DNA of 64,000 bases from NCBI GenBank assembly GCA_035644935.1, contig DASQNO010000057.1, positions 5,772 to 69,771 of the forward strand, written 5' to 3'. Under the pieces are notes generated by a model that searched no databases, was not told where the DNA came from, and worked only from the letters and a program-made list of their open reading frames with translations. This document shows positions 51,563 to 60,409 of this stretch, in pieces; position 1 is the first letter of the stretch; each line of letters begins with the position of its first letter. The position numbers were made by a program, and so were the translations under genes. The DNA is from CADCVW01 sp035644935 (lineage in GTDB: Bacteria; Pseudomonadota; Alphaproteobacteria; Sphingomonadales; Sphingomonadaceae).

Positions 51563-53950
51563 ATGAAGCTCACGCTCTTCGCTGCCGGCCTCCTGTCGAC
51601 GGTAGCTGCTCCGGCCTTGGCTCAAGCCAGCTTGGAACCGGCAAGCGCTGCAGTGACGCAATCGGCACCCGGCACCGGTGATCCGGACAACGACATAGGC
51701 ATCGAAGAAATCGTCGTTACGGCGCAACGCCGTGCACAGCTGTTATCGGAGGTTCCAATCGCGATCACCGCCATCACCGGCGAGAGCTTCGAAAACCAAG
51801 GGTTTGACACGGTCGAAGACCTTGTCGGCACCGTTCCATCGCTGACTTTTGGTTCCTCCGCCACCGCTCGCGGCGAGGGGCTCGTGATCCGCGGCTTTGG
51901 CACGACCAGCTTCTCGGACGCTGCTGAAGGTGCGGTCGGAATCGTCATCGACGGCGTGACCTTGGGCCGACAGGCATCAGGTCTTATCGATCTTATCGAC
52001 GTCGAGCGGATCGAGGTTTTACGCGGACCCCAAGGCACGCTCTTTGGGAAGAATGCTTCCGCTGGGCTCATCAACATCGTCACGCGGAGACCGAGCAACG
52101 AGTTCGAGGCGGACGCGCGTGCCAGTTACGGAACGCAAGACGAATTGAGACTGGCGGCGTCGATCTCGGGCCCGCTTGCGGGCGACGCGGCCGGCTTCCG
52201 CCTGACAGGGTTTCGCAGCACCCGTGACGGCATGCTGCGTCAGTTCAATCCCGCTTTCAATAAGAAGCGCGTTAACGATGAAGACCAGTGGGGAGTGCGC
52301 GGCAAGCTGGAGTTCAAGCCGAACGACCGCCTGAACATGCTACTGATCGGCGAGTATCAGAAACAGGACGTGCTTTGCTGCAACTGGACGCGACGGACGC
52401 TTTCGCCAGCGGCAGCGGGGGCATTGTCGGTCCTCGAGCGAACTGCGCTCGCCGGCTTCTATACGCCAGGCCCGTCGAACCGGGACGTAGCGCTCACCAT
52501 CCGCTCGAACTTCCAGAAGAGCGAAACCTATGCAGGGACGCTGGACGCGTCTTTCGACCTTGGCGCCGCGACGTTCCGGTCCATCACGGGCTATCGCCGC
52601 TTCGACATCTCAGAGGGCAATAAGACGGATCAGCTGCCTGTCTCCTTCTTCGATCTGGCGGCGACCGATTCTGAAATCGAGCAACTGAGCCAGGAACTGC
52701 AGCTCATCTCGTCGGGCGATGGGCCATTCGAGTATACGCTTGGGCTGTTCTTCTTCCGCTTGGACGTCGATTCGGTGCAACGCCAGGAAGCGAGCTTCTC
52801 GACCATCCCCGGTGTTGGCAACGTGCCGGGACCCCTCGTGCCTATTCTCCTCGGGCCTGGCGCAGCCGCGGCTTTCCCGCCGAGCACGCGCGTGAACATA
52901 CAAAATCAGGCCCAGCGTACCACGAATTACGCGGCTTACGGGCAGATAAGCTATGAGTTCACTCCGAAGTTTACCGCCGTGCTTGGCGCGCGCTTGCTGC
53001 GCGAATCCCTCGATGTTCGTTTCGATCGCTCCGGGGGCCTGCCCCTCGGCGCGTTTGGCCAACGCATACCGCTTGTTGATCCGGATGCGATCACGGACAC
53101 GGCGCTGACGTGGACGGGCAGCTTGCGTTACGAGTTCACAGACGGCGTAAGCGCCTATGCAACCTACAGTCGGGGCTACAAGGGCCGCGCCTATGATCTA
53201 AACGCCGGAAGTCCGGTTGCGCTGGTCAACGGGGTGTACATCTTCGAGGCGCTCGATCCCGAACAGGTGGACAATTACGAGCTGGGAGTCCGTTCGCGCC
53301 TGTTCGGTCGCCGGCTGCAAGTGAACCTCACCGCCTTCAACACGGACGTCAAGGATTACCAGGCTGCGGCGCAACGGACGGACGGCGTACCGGGCTTCGT
53401 GCTCAACAATGTGGGCCGCTTCCGGACCCGCGGCGTGGAGGTCGAGTTGGTGGCCCGACCGATCCGCGGGTTCGAGGTGGGTGGAAACCTGTCGATCCTG
53501 GACGCCGAGTATCGGTCCTATCCGCGCGGTGAATGCCCCAACCCGTTTGTCGCCAACCGGCCGGCCAGTTGCGTGGCGTCGGGTTTTCAGGACTTATCCG
53601 GGCGCCAGGCGGCTAACGCTCCCGACTTTTCGGGCGCCGTGTACGCGCAAGCGACTTTGCCGCTAGGAGGTGGCTTCGACATTGTGGGCTGGGGACAGGT
53701 GACGTTCCGCACCGACACGCTTTATTCGCTGACTCAGGATCCGAACACGATCCAGGAAGGCTACGAGCTCGTGAACGGCCGACTGACGCTTCGTTCGGAC
53801 AAGGGCTTCGAGGTCGCCTTGTGGGGCCGCAACCTTTTCGACGTCGATTACGCGGAGTCGATCTTCTCCACTCCGGTCTTCAGCGGCGGTTACTCGCAGT
53901 TCATCGCGCGTGGCCGGCAGGTCGACGTCGAGGCGCGAGTGCGTTTCTGA
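51563..53950 (+). CDS. TonB-dependent outer-membrane receptor
   Basis: A 795-residue receptor. It has a signal peptide (KLTLFAAGLLSTVAAPALAQA), a TonB box (IEEIVVTAQRR) near residue 50-60, the plug domain (VPSLTFG; LRGPQGTLFGKNASAGLINIVTRRP), and a beta-barrel ending in an aromatic C-terminal residue (VDVEARVRF). It probably imports a rhamnoside across the outer membrane. ATG 51563 is preferred over 51557 because the AGGGG is 8 bases away. Its stop overlaps the MFS start (TGATG). Confidence 0.94.
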   Translation: MKLTLFAAGLLSTVAAPALAQASLEPASAAVTQSAPGTGDPDNDIGIEEIVVTAQRRAQLLSEVPIAITAITGESFENQGFDTVEDLVGTVPSLTFGSSATARGEGLVIRGFGTTSFSDAAEGAVGIVIDGVTLGRQASGLIDLIDVERIEVLRGPQGTLFGKNASAGLINIVTRRPSNEFEADARASYGTQDELRLAASISGPLAGDAAGFRLTGFRSTRDGMLRQFNPAFNKKRVNDEDQWGVRGKLEFKPNDRLNMLLIGEYQKQDVLCCNWTRRTLSPAAAGALSVLERTALAGFYTPGPSNRDVALTIRSNFQKSETYAGTLDASFDLGAATFRSITGYRRFDISEGNKTDQLPVSFFDLAATDSEIEQLSQELQLISSGDGPFEYTLGLFFFRLDVDSVQRQEASFSTIPGVGNVPGPLVPILLGPGAAAAFPPSTRVNIQNQAQRTTNYAAYGQISYEFTPKFTAVLGARLLRESLDVRFDRSGGLPLGAFGQRIPLVDPDAITDTALTWTGSLRYEFTDGVSAYATYSRGYKGRAYDLNAGSPVALVNGVYIFEALDPEQVDNYELGVRSRLFGRRLQVNLTAFNTDVKDYQAAAQRTDGVPGFVLNNVGRFRTRGVEVELVARPIRGFEVGGNLSILDAEYRSYPRGECPNPFVANRPASCVASGFQDLSGRQAANAPDFSGAVYAQATLPLGGGFDIVGWGQVTFRTDTLYSLTQDPNTIQEGYELVNGRLTLRSDKGFEVALWGRNLFDVDYAESIFSTPVFSGGYSQFIARGRQVDVEARVRF

Positions 53951-55263
53951 TGGGGCGGGAGGCACGGCTTCCGTTTCGTCGACTTGCTCTGTTCGCGCTG
54001 CCGGCGATCCCGGCGGCGGCTATAAGCTTTCCGATCGGCGCGTATCTTCCGCCCTTTTACGCCGCCGCGACCGGAATGGACCTTGCAACTCTCGGCGCGG
54101 TGTTCATGCTGGCCCGATTGGGGGATCTCCTGATCGATCCCGCGATGGGCGCTCTGAGCGACCGCACGCGATCACGCTGGGGCCGCCGCAAACCCTGGCT
54201 AGCGGCCGGAGCTCCAATCCTAATGGTCGGCGCGTGGCTTCTGTTCTTCCCGCCGGCTGACGCGGGCATCGGCTGGCTCGCCGGGGCGCTTGCGGTCGTT
54301 TACCTTGGCTACACGATGCTGACGATCACGCAGTACGCCTGGGCTGCCGATCTTTCCGATGATTATCATGAACGTTCGCGTCTTCAGGGAGCCGTGGTGA
54401 TCGCCAGTATTGCCGGCCTATTGTCAGCGATGTTGCTTCCCGCTCTCGTTGAGGGCTCGGCCGCGGATCCGCTGACGGCCAGAGTGGAGGCAATTGGCTG
54501 GTATGCGCTGGTCTTGACCTTGCCAGCGGTCATGCTCGCATGTGCGGCCGTACCTGCGGGAACGGCGGAGGGAGGCGTAGAGGCAAGCTTGCTGGACGCG
54601 ACGCGCCGGCTGCTGCGACGGCCGGAATTCGTACGGCTGCTTCTCGCCGACTTCATTCAGGGCGTGGCAGGCGGGCTGCTCCTGTCCGGGTTCCTGTTCA
54701 CCGCCGCGAGCTATTGGAAGCTTGGAGATCGCTCTGCGCTTCTTCTGCTCGTGTTTATGGCTTCGGGCGTGGTGTGCGTTCCCATTTGGCTTCGCTTCGC
54801 CCGCACCATGGCGAAGAACAGCGCTACGGCGCTCGCATCGGCAACGACGATCCCCTTCATTGTCGCGTTGTTCTTCGTGCCCCCTGGTAACCTCCTCCTG
54901 GTCGCGTTGCTCATGGTGGGTTTCGGGTCGACCATGGGAGTTTGGATCTTCTTGACACGCTCCATGGTCGCGGACCTCGACGAACTGGAATTTCGCGCGT
55001 CGGGCCGCCGCCAAGCTGGCACTGCTTTCGCCTTGGTGACGTTGTCGACCAAGCTGGGCGGTGCCCTCGCGGTAGGTTTAAGCTTTTGGGTATTTCAGAT
55101 GATCGGCTTTGATGCGCGGACGCCCGGCGCGACCGCGCCCGACATCGCTCTCGGCATCGCAACCGTCACTCTTGGCGGACCCATTCTTGGTCATCTGGCT
55201 GTAATTGCATTGATGCGATTCCATCCGGACGACCGCGCCCGCCTCGCCGCAACCGCGAGCTAA
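53950..55263 (+). CDS. MFS transporter, GPH (MFS_2) sugar-cation symporter type
   Basis: A 437-residue, 12-helix transporter. The MFS_2/GPH signatures are visible: LGDLLIDPAMGALSDRTRSRWGRRKPW near residue 55-85, TITQYAWAADLSDDYHERSRLQGAV near 117-142, and the later SMVADLDELEFRASGRRQAGTAFAL. It would carry a glycoside or sugar across the inner membrane. It is translationally coupled to the TonB receptor, so the two probably handle the same substrate. There is no export problem: the GH78 and GH1 enzymes would then act inside. Confidence 0.92.
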   Translation: MGREARLPFRRLALFALPAIPAAAISFPIGAYLPPFYAAATGMDLATLGAVFMLARLGDLLIDPAMGALSDRTRSRWGRRKPWLAAGAPILMVGAWLLFFPPADAGIGWLAGALAVVYLGYTMLTITQYAWAADLSDDYHERSRLQGAVVIASIAGLLSAMLLPALVEGSAADPLTARVEAIGWYALVLTLPAVMLACAAVPAGTAEGGVEASLLDATRRLLRRPEFVRLLLADFIQGVAGGLLLSGFLFTAASYWKLGDRSALLLLVFMASGVVCVPIWLRFARTMAKNSATALASATTIPFIVALFFVPPGNLLLVALLMVGFGSTMGVWIFLTRSMVADLDELEFRASGRRQAGTAFALVTLSTKLGGALAVGLSFWVFQMIGFDARTPGATAPDIALGIATVTLGGPILGHLAVIALMRFHPDDRARLAATAS

Positions 55264-56041
55264 GACAGCATGCGCGGCTTGCGCCATATGCGCGGCCCAG
55301 AGGAGGCCGGCATGCTATTGGGCGAGCTTGCCGGAAGCGGCGATCAACATTTCCTTGACTGGGAACTTCAGAAGGTCGGCTTTTAGCGGTCCCATCGCCC
55401 ACGCCCTTCTACGCTCGTGAATGGTTTCGGGGCCCAGCTCATGCCATCCGGCCATCTTGAACCTGAGGTTACTAATGAGGCTCCCAAACGATCTTGGAAG
55501 CTCCACGGGGTGGTGGAAAGCCGGAAATTCGCTCTCGAGCGCCGATCTGCGGTAGCGGTCCTTCGTTTCATCTGAGGGCCGACGCGGCCGGCGGCCGTTC
55601 CTGGTGGAAAGCGAAATGGCTGCTTTCGGCTGCGCAAGACGCCGCAACGGACGTTTGTTCAAACTTCATCCTGACGGCGTCGTGGCTAACGGCGGAGATC
55701 AGATCGTCGGGATGCAGTCCGAACGTTACCCCTGATCAGCCAGTTCGCTTGGCCGCGCGAGCCACCAGCGATCCGTCTTCTGTGTCGATCCGCGGGCACA
55801 AGTTGCGCCGACGCCAGCCTGCGAATCCGATTATGTGGGCGGGGCGGAGTTCGCCGCGCCGTGCTCAGTATTGACCTGACGTTTTCCTAATGCGGACAGC
55901 GCTGCGCGAAAGGGTAACGTGATGCTGGGCGGGATCAGCATGACGTTCTTGCGAACAGAAGTTGCTCTGGCCAAGCCTCGGAGCCTGACCACGATGTTCG
56001 CCACGGCTTTGTTTAACAGCACACCCTTGTGCAGAGCAACG
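55264..56041. other. Non-coding gap with an interrupted inverted repeat
   Basis: No gene is supported between the convergent MFS and GH1 genes. The sequence 55936-56049 contains an inverted repeat described below; the rest holds only frames without resemblance. Confidence 0.55.
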
Positions 56042-56049
56042 TCATGCTG
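55936..56049. repeat. Imperfect long inverted repeat at the GH1 3' end
   Basis: The left arm has cagcatgacgtt (55936-55947) and, after 14 bases, ttgctctg (55962-55969). The right arm, 56032-56049, is their joined complement (cagagcaa, then cgtcatgctg). The loop is ~62 bases. The right arm overlaps the last bases of the GH1 gene. It may be a remnant of a small mobile element or a structured transcript end. Confidence 0.5.
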
Positions 56050-58135
56050 CTTCCAGGCGTACGTCATCTTCCCGCCTTTCCACTCCGGCAACCCCGAGGA
56101 GCCGGGCGGCGCGCGCCTCACGGACGAAGCGCTCTAGCCCAGTCTCCAGCGGCGGAAGATAGAAGGCGCTGTCTGTCCAGCCGAACAGTGGCGGCGACGG
56201 CGGGCGGCCCCGCTCCACGATCAGACCGGCATTCCGGTCGGCCACCTCGGCGAGGGCGCGGGCGAACTGTAGCTCCGTCACCCCAGCCGCCGGGTTCACG
56301 TCGACATTGCCCGTCATGCCGTCGAGCAGAAGGTCGAGCGTGACGTCCACCACGTCCGGTCCGTAAGCGCCGCTCCACATCGCGCCGGCGTCGATCTCGA
56401 TGCGTCGGCCGGCATCGAGCGCGTCCAGGATTTCGACGGCTCTGGCCGAGCGATCCCAGGGCACGAAGAGCGATCCCGTCCTGACTTCGAGCGCGCCCGG
56501 CCCGTCACCCGTCGAACGCCTGCTCTTTGCACCTGAGATATGGGCCAGCGGGATGCCCTCGGCGATGCACACTGTTTGCAGGTCGACCGATCGGGAACAA
56601 CCGATACCGGGCTTTCCGATACCGCAGACGGCGTCCGGATCGCGCGCGTCTACGACGGCCCATGGTTTCGTCCGCCGCAACCAAGAAGCGTCGCCGCCAC
56701 CTCGGGCGTACCATAGGCCACGCATCTCGCAGGCTCTGGCGACCAACCGGCCGAGTTCTCCCTCGCCGCCAACGATCGCAAGCGGCCTAGCGTACGCCGC
56801 GCCGGGTGGCGCCAGCGCAATATCGTATTCGGGTCCGGATCGCGGCGCGGCATGGATCAGCCGCGACTCCCGCCGCCACCAGCCAGGCCCCGCGACCTCG
56901 GGAACCGAGGGCGTCTGGCCCGCGGCCAGGCTCGTCAGAACGGAGGCCAGCAGCGTCGGCCGCGGCGTTCCGGTGCGAACGTCGAAGACGCCCGTCTCGT
57001 AGTGGCCGACGAAACGCGTCACCATTCGGTTCCAGTCGTGCGAGCCGAGCAACGCCCAGGCGGTCACCGCGCAGAGGTCGACGCCGCGGCGGCGGAGTTC
57101 CTCCGCTTCCTCCCAGACCTGCATGAACCAGCGCACCTGCTCCTCGCGCGTCGCGCCGTTGTGGCATTCGGTGATCGCGATGGTGCGGCCGTAACGCTGC
57201 CAGGCCTGCTCGATCAGTGCGGGAAGACCCAGCACCCCTTCCTGCCGGTGCCGGATCGCATCGACGTCGATTTTGGGAACGCCCCGGAAACGCGCGACCT
57301 TGCGGTCCGCGACCGAACGATGGGGGTACAGCTCGACGCGATGGTCCATCAACCGCTCGCTGCTGAGATAATGGTTTATGCCGATGACATCGGGCGGGCA
57401 GGGGTCGGCGGCGATCGTCCGGAGGCGGTCGGCGAGGCCGAAGCTTGCGATCCGCTCCCACAGCTTGTGTCCGGGGACCACGGTGCCGCACAACAGATCC
57501 CAGCCGACCCAGCGCCGCTCGTTCTGGAAATCGGCTTCGGGCTGGAGCGGCTCGGTCGCGTGGCAGAACCCCAGGTCGTCGGTCTGGATGAGCCGGGCGT
57601 CCGGATTGACCTTGCGGATCTCCCGCATCGCAAGCCGCGTCGCGTCGATCTCGTTCAGAAGCGCGACCCAGAACAGGCGCTCGTCCTTCGTGTGGGGGTA
57701 CCACAAGCCGTAAAGCGCGCTGAAGCGAGCGGTGGTCAAAGGCTCGTTGACCGGAGTGTAATCTCGCACCCACGGGTATCGCGCGGCAACCGCCGCGGCA
57801 TGCTCCGCCAGGCCTGGCGCGAAGCTGTCCTCGATCAGGCTCGTATAACGCGGTCCGCTTCCATGATGGCAAAGGGTCAGAATCGGATTGATGCCCAGCC
57901 TGTCCAACTCGGCTAGTCGTTCATCGCTCCAGCGGAAGTCCCGGCGGTCCGGGCTGTCGGGCGAGATCCGCTCCCACAAGGCGGGGTAGCGGAGCGAACG
58001 CACCCCCAGGCCGGCGAAGAGCTGCAGATCGCCGATGCGTTGCTCATGCCCGCTTCGCGGCGTTTGATCGAACCATTCGTCGCCGACTCTGTTGACGGTA
58101 CATTCGTACCCGCCCCACAACTCGAGTGAGTTCAT
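56042..58135 (-). CDS. GH1 glycosidase fused to an RmlD-like domain
   Basis: A 697-residue fusion. The N-terminal ~430 residues are GH1-like: YTPVNEPLT (acid/base Glu near 128) and IAITECHNG (nucleophile Glu near 320). The C-terminal ~230 residues resemble dTDP-4-dehydrorhamnose reductase/SDR (RPLAIVGGEGELGRLVARACEMRG; WAVVDARDPDAV). It lacks a clear YxxxK pair and may be a binding rather than catalytic domain. There is no signal peptide. ATG 58135 has GGAG 7 bases upstream. It is convergent with the MFS gene and shares an operator-like half-site with rhaD/rhaK, so a role in rhamnoside breakdown, removing the sugar left by GH78, is likely. Confidence 0.85.
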   Translation of the reverse strand: MNSLELWGGYECTVNRVGDEWFDQTPRSGHEQRIGDLQLFAGLGVRSLRYPALWERISPDSPDRRDFRWSDERLAELDRLGINPILTLCHHGSGPRYTSLIEDSFAPGLAEHAAAVAARYPWVRDYTPVNEPLTTARFSALYGLWYPHTKDERLFWVALLNEIDATRLAMREIRKVNPDARLIQTDDLGFCHATEPLQPEADFQNERRWVGWDLLCGTVVPGHKLWERIASFGLADRLRTIAADPCPPDVIGINHYLSSERLMDHRVELYPHRSVADRKVARFRGVPKIDVDAIRHRQEGVLGLPALIEQAWQRYGRTIAITECHNGATREEQVRWFMQVWEEAEELRRRGVDLCAVTAWALLGSHDWNRMVTRFVGHYETGVFDVRTGTPRPTLLASVLTSLAAGQTPSVPEVAGPGWWRRESRLIHAAPRSGPEYDIALAPPGAAYARPLAIVGGEGELGRLVARACEMRGLWYARGGGDASWLRRTKPWAVVDARDPDAVCGIGKPGIGCSRSVDLQTVCIAEGIPLAHISGAKSRRSTGDGPGALEVRTGSLFVPWDRSARAVEILDALDAGRRIEIDAGAMWSGAYGPDVVDVTLDLLLDGMTGNVDVNPAAGVTELQFARALAEVADRNAGLIVERGRPPSPPLFGWTDSAFYLPPLETGLERFVREARAARLLGVAGVERREDDVRLEAA

Positions 58136-58326
58136 GGCTAAGCTCCGTTCCCAGGTCGTTGTCCGGGACGTAAGCACAAGCTGTCGCCCCATGAGAATGG
58201 CAGGAAACGGCAATTACGTAAGGCCAGTTCCGGCGCAAACGTGAAGAACTAACCTGTATAAGGTAGTTTATGGAGTCCGCGCATCGCAGAGCATTCCGCA
58301 CGCGTCATCGATCGTCTTCAGCTCAG

Positions 58327-58361
58327 GCGCTATCGAAGACACTAATATAAATTATAGTGTC
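58327..58361. promoter_or_regulatory. Operator-like sites upstream of the GH1 gene
   Basis: gcgctatcgaagac (58327-58340) is identical to 14 bases in the rhaD/rhaK promoter (45373-45386). It overlaps an AT-rich palindrome, gacacta...tagtgtc (58338-58344 and 58355-58361). The region lies between the divergent GH1 and hemerythrin genes. Confidence 0.5.
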
Positions 58362-58372
58362 CCGAACAGGTC

Positions 58373-58398
58373 GGAACCTCACCTTGCGGTTCCCTGTT
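58373..58398 (+). promoter_or_regulatory. EcfG-type general-stress promoter (candidate)
   Basis: GGAAC (58373-58377), 17 bases, then TGTT (58395-58398) approximates the alphaproteobacterial EcfG consensus GGAAC-N16/17-CGTT. It is 86 bases before the hemerythrin start, a plausible stress-response promoter. Confidence 0.35.
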
Positions 58399-58483
58399 CT
58401 TAGCCGTCTTCTTGCTTCGTACGTCGATCGGCGGCGGGGTGAAGAAGCCGACGTGTTCGGCTTCGCGGCTTGGAGGTTTCAGA

Positions 58484-59341
58484 GTGACGTCAATCGCCGA
58501 GCAGACGGTCGCCGAAATGGGCGGGCGCTTCAGCGTTCTCAGCCTTCAGAAACGCGACCACCTTGAGCTCAACCGCTTGTTGCACCGGCTTACGATCGCC
58601 AGCCCAGCCGATCAGGACGCCGTGCTTCTCGATATATATCGTCTGGTCTTCCCTCACGCTTATGCGGAGGAGACGGTGCTGTGGCCTGCGATACGGCGCG
58701 TGCTGCCGGACGGTCACGAACTGACGCTCCGCATCGAGCGCGAGCACCAGCAGATCAACGAGGTGGTAACCCGGCTGGAGGCGTTGCAGCCCGGCTCACC
58801 CGACCGGCGGCCGGTGCTGGAAGAACTCATCGGTTTGCTGTGGGAAGACGTCCGCGACGAGGAGGACATTCTGCTGCCGCGGTTCCAAGCTGCGGTGTCA
58901 CGCGCGCAGCTTTGGCGGTTGGGTATCGCCTGGGAGGCTGTGCGGCGGACGGCACCGACTCGCGCGCACCCGGTCGTTTCGCGCCGGCCGCCGGGAAACG
59001 TCCTGGCCGCTTTGCCGCTCGCTTTGCTCGACCGCTGCCGTGACCGCGTCGATGCCCGCCTCCTCCGGCGTCCCGGCCGCTTTGCCGCTCCGTTGTGCGC
59101 GGTGGGTTCTGCGTTGACGGCGGCCTCGCACGGCGTGGAGAGACTGCCCGGTATGCAACGGGGAGAAAGCCGGGAAACGCGCCTGGGGCGGAAACGGCGT
59201 TTCGGGTGGGGCGCCGCTGCTTTGCTATCTGCAGCCGGGATGACGGCGCTGGCACTGATGGCTCGCCGCCGAAGCAAGTCAGCCCCTTCTCACGACGACC
59301 CGGTCTCGCGATCCTCGATCGGCAGCGTTGCGCCGGCGTGA
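58484..59341 (+). CDS. Hemerythrin-domain protein with C-terminal membrane segment
   Basis: A 285-residue protein. Residues ~15-150 are a hemerythrin/HHE helical bundle with the iron-ligand pattern: KRDHLELNRLL, PHAYAEETVLWPAI, REHQQINEVV and DEEDILLPRF. The C-terminal part is basic and ends in one hydrophobic helix (WGAAALLSAAGMTALALM), so probably membrane-anchored. The di-iron site may sense or scavenge O2, NO or iron. GTG 58484 is chosen for GGAGG 7 bases upstream. An EcfG-like promoter stands before it. Confidence 0.82.
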   Translation: MTSIAEQTVAEMGGRFSVLSLQKRDHLELNRLLHRLTIASPADQDAVLLDIYRLVFPHAYAEETVLWPAIRRVLPDGHELTLRIEREHQQINEVVTRLEALQPGSPDRRPVLEELIGLLWEDVRDEEDILLPRFQAAVSRAQLWRLGIAWEAVRRTAPTRAHPVVSRRPPGNVLAALPLALLDRCRDRVDARLLRRPGRFAAPLCAVGSALTAASHGVERLPGMQRGESRETRLGRKRRFGWGAAALLSAAGMTALALMARRRSKSAPSHDDPVSRSSIGSVAPA

Positions 59342-59553
59342 GATCCTTCCGCGGCGGTCCAATGCGTCGGCTCGAACCCAAGCGGTAGGCCGTCCCCGCC
59401 CCGCCACTGGCCGCCTCTGAACTCGCTCATCCCCAGCCGATCCCGGCACTCGACAAACGCGACCGTCCCCTCGCGAGGGGTTTGCAACGCCGAATGCCGC
59501 CGAAGGGCCAGGGGGTCGGCCCGAGGTTTCGCAAGATGCCTGGATATGATCAT
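59290..59553 (-). CDS. Hypothetical protein (weak)
   Basis: An 87-residue frame, MIISRHLAKPRADPLALRR... to ...GFEPTHWTAAEGSHAGA. The PTHW region faintly resembles the DUF551-like end of small phage/bacterial proteins. It overlaps the end of the hemerythrin gene on the other strand by ~50 bases and has no clear ribosome-binding site. Given as possible only. Confidence 0.3.
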   Translation of the reverse strand: MIISRHLAKPRADPLALRRHSALQTPREGTVAFVECRDRLGMSEFRGGQWRGGDGLPLGFEPTHWTAAEGSHAGATLPIEDRETGSS

Positions 59554-59784
59554 ACCCGAAGCCGTTTCTCCTGTTTCGCCATCGCGCGGAGTTCGTGCCA
59601 CGGCGACGATCCCATTGGGATAGCGTGCTTAATTAACAAAGCTGAGCCGGGTCCGATCTAATCTAGGATTGGAAATCCATGAGAAAAACAGCCGTGCAGA
59701 TCAGGAACTCGGGTGACTCCACGGGCCAAATGGCGCGTAGCGCCCCGTCCCGGCACGCGGTATTCGCCTCAGGAAAGGTGGAAC

Positions 59785-59820
59785 AAACGGCTCCGCATGG
59801 GGAGAAAGAGGGGCCGTTTT
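59785..59820 (+). terminator. Hairpin with T-tract upstream of the DUF892 gene
   Basis: aaacggc (59785-59791) pairs with gccgttt (59813-59819), with inner ctcc/ggag pairing, and is followed by TT. It lies ~60 bases before the DUF892 start, so it could be a terminator or leader structure. The region 59642-59880 otherwise shows no convincing gene. Confidence 0.4.
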
Positions 59821-59880
59821 GCGTTGTTCCCGACAGGCAGGCGGCTCACCGCCTGATTGCTTCACAAGGGAACCTCTCGC

Positions 59881-60402
59881 ATGGTCGAACTCGCTCCTGA
59901 TGCCGTCCGCTCCGTTTACGTGACGGGTCTTCGTAATGCCCACGCGCTCGAGCATCAGGCCTTGAACGCCATCGATCGCCAGCTCGACAGGCTTGAGAAC
60001 TTCCCCGAGGTTGCCGACCGGCTTGCCCTCCACCGGCGCGAAACCGAAAACCAGATCGTGCGCCTGGACGAAATACTCGGCGGATTTGGCGAAACTCCGT
60101 CCGGCCTCAAAGACGCGGCGCTGGCGATCATGGGCAACATGGCCGCGATCACGCACGCGATGGCCGAGGACGAGATCCTGAAAAACGCTTTTGCGAACTG
60201 CGCGATCGAGAATTTCGAGATCGCTAGCTACAAGTCCCTGATCGTCATGGCCGAGGCGTCGGGATTTCGCGACGGCATCACGGCCCTGCAGGAGACGTTG
60301 CGCGAGGAGCAGGCGATGGCCCGCTGGTGCGAAGAATCGATCGAGAAGATCACCCACCGGTACCTGACGCTTCACGGGGACATGGACCGGTCCAGCCACT
60401 GA
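59881..60402 (+). CDS. DUF892 ferritin-like protein (YciE/YciF type)
   Basis: A 173-residue four-helix DUF892 protein: VTGLRNAHALEHQALNAIDRQLDRLENFPEVADRLALHRRETENQIVRLDEIL, AEDEILKNAFANCAIENFEIASYKSL and LREEQAMARWCEESI. Conserved Glu/His positions fit a di-iron ferritin-like site. Members are induced by stress. ATG 59881 has AAGGGA upstream. It is convergent with the Crp/Fnr gene. Confidence 0.88.
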   Translation: MVELAPDAVRSVYVTGLRNAHALEHQALNAIDRQLDRLENFPEVADRLALHRRETENQIVRLDEILGGFGETPSGLKDAALAIMGNMAAITHAMAEDEILKNAFANCAIENFEIASYKSLIVMAEASGFRDGITALQETLREEQAMARWCEESIEKITHRYLTLHGDMDRSSH

Positions 60403-60409
60403 AAACCTT

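Noticed and set aside
55315..55874. Frames of 115 and 126 residues
   Set aside because: No recognisable motif and no good start signal in a convergent gap.
59679..59900. 73-residue plus-strand frame (MRKTAVQIRNS...)
   Set aside because: It overlaps the hairpin and the DUF892 start and has no resemblance to a family.
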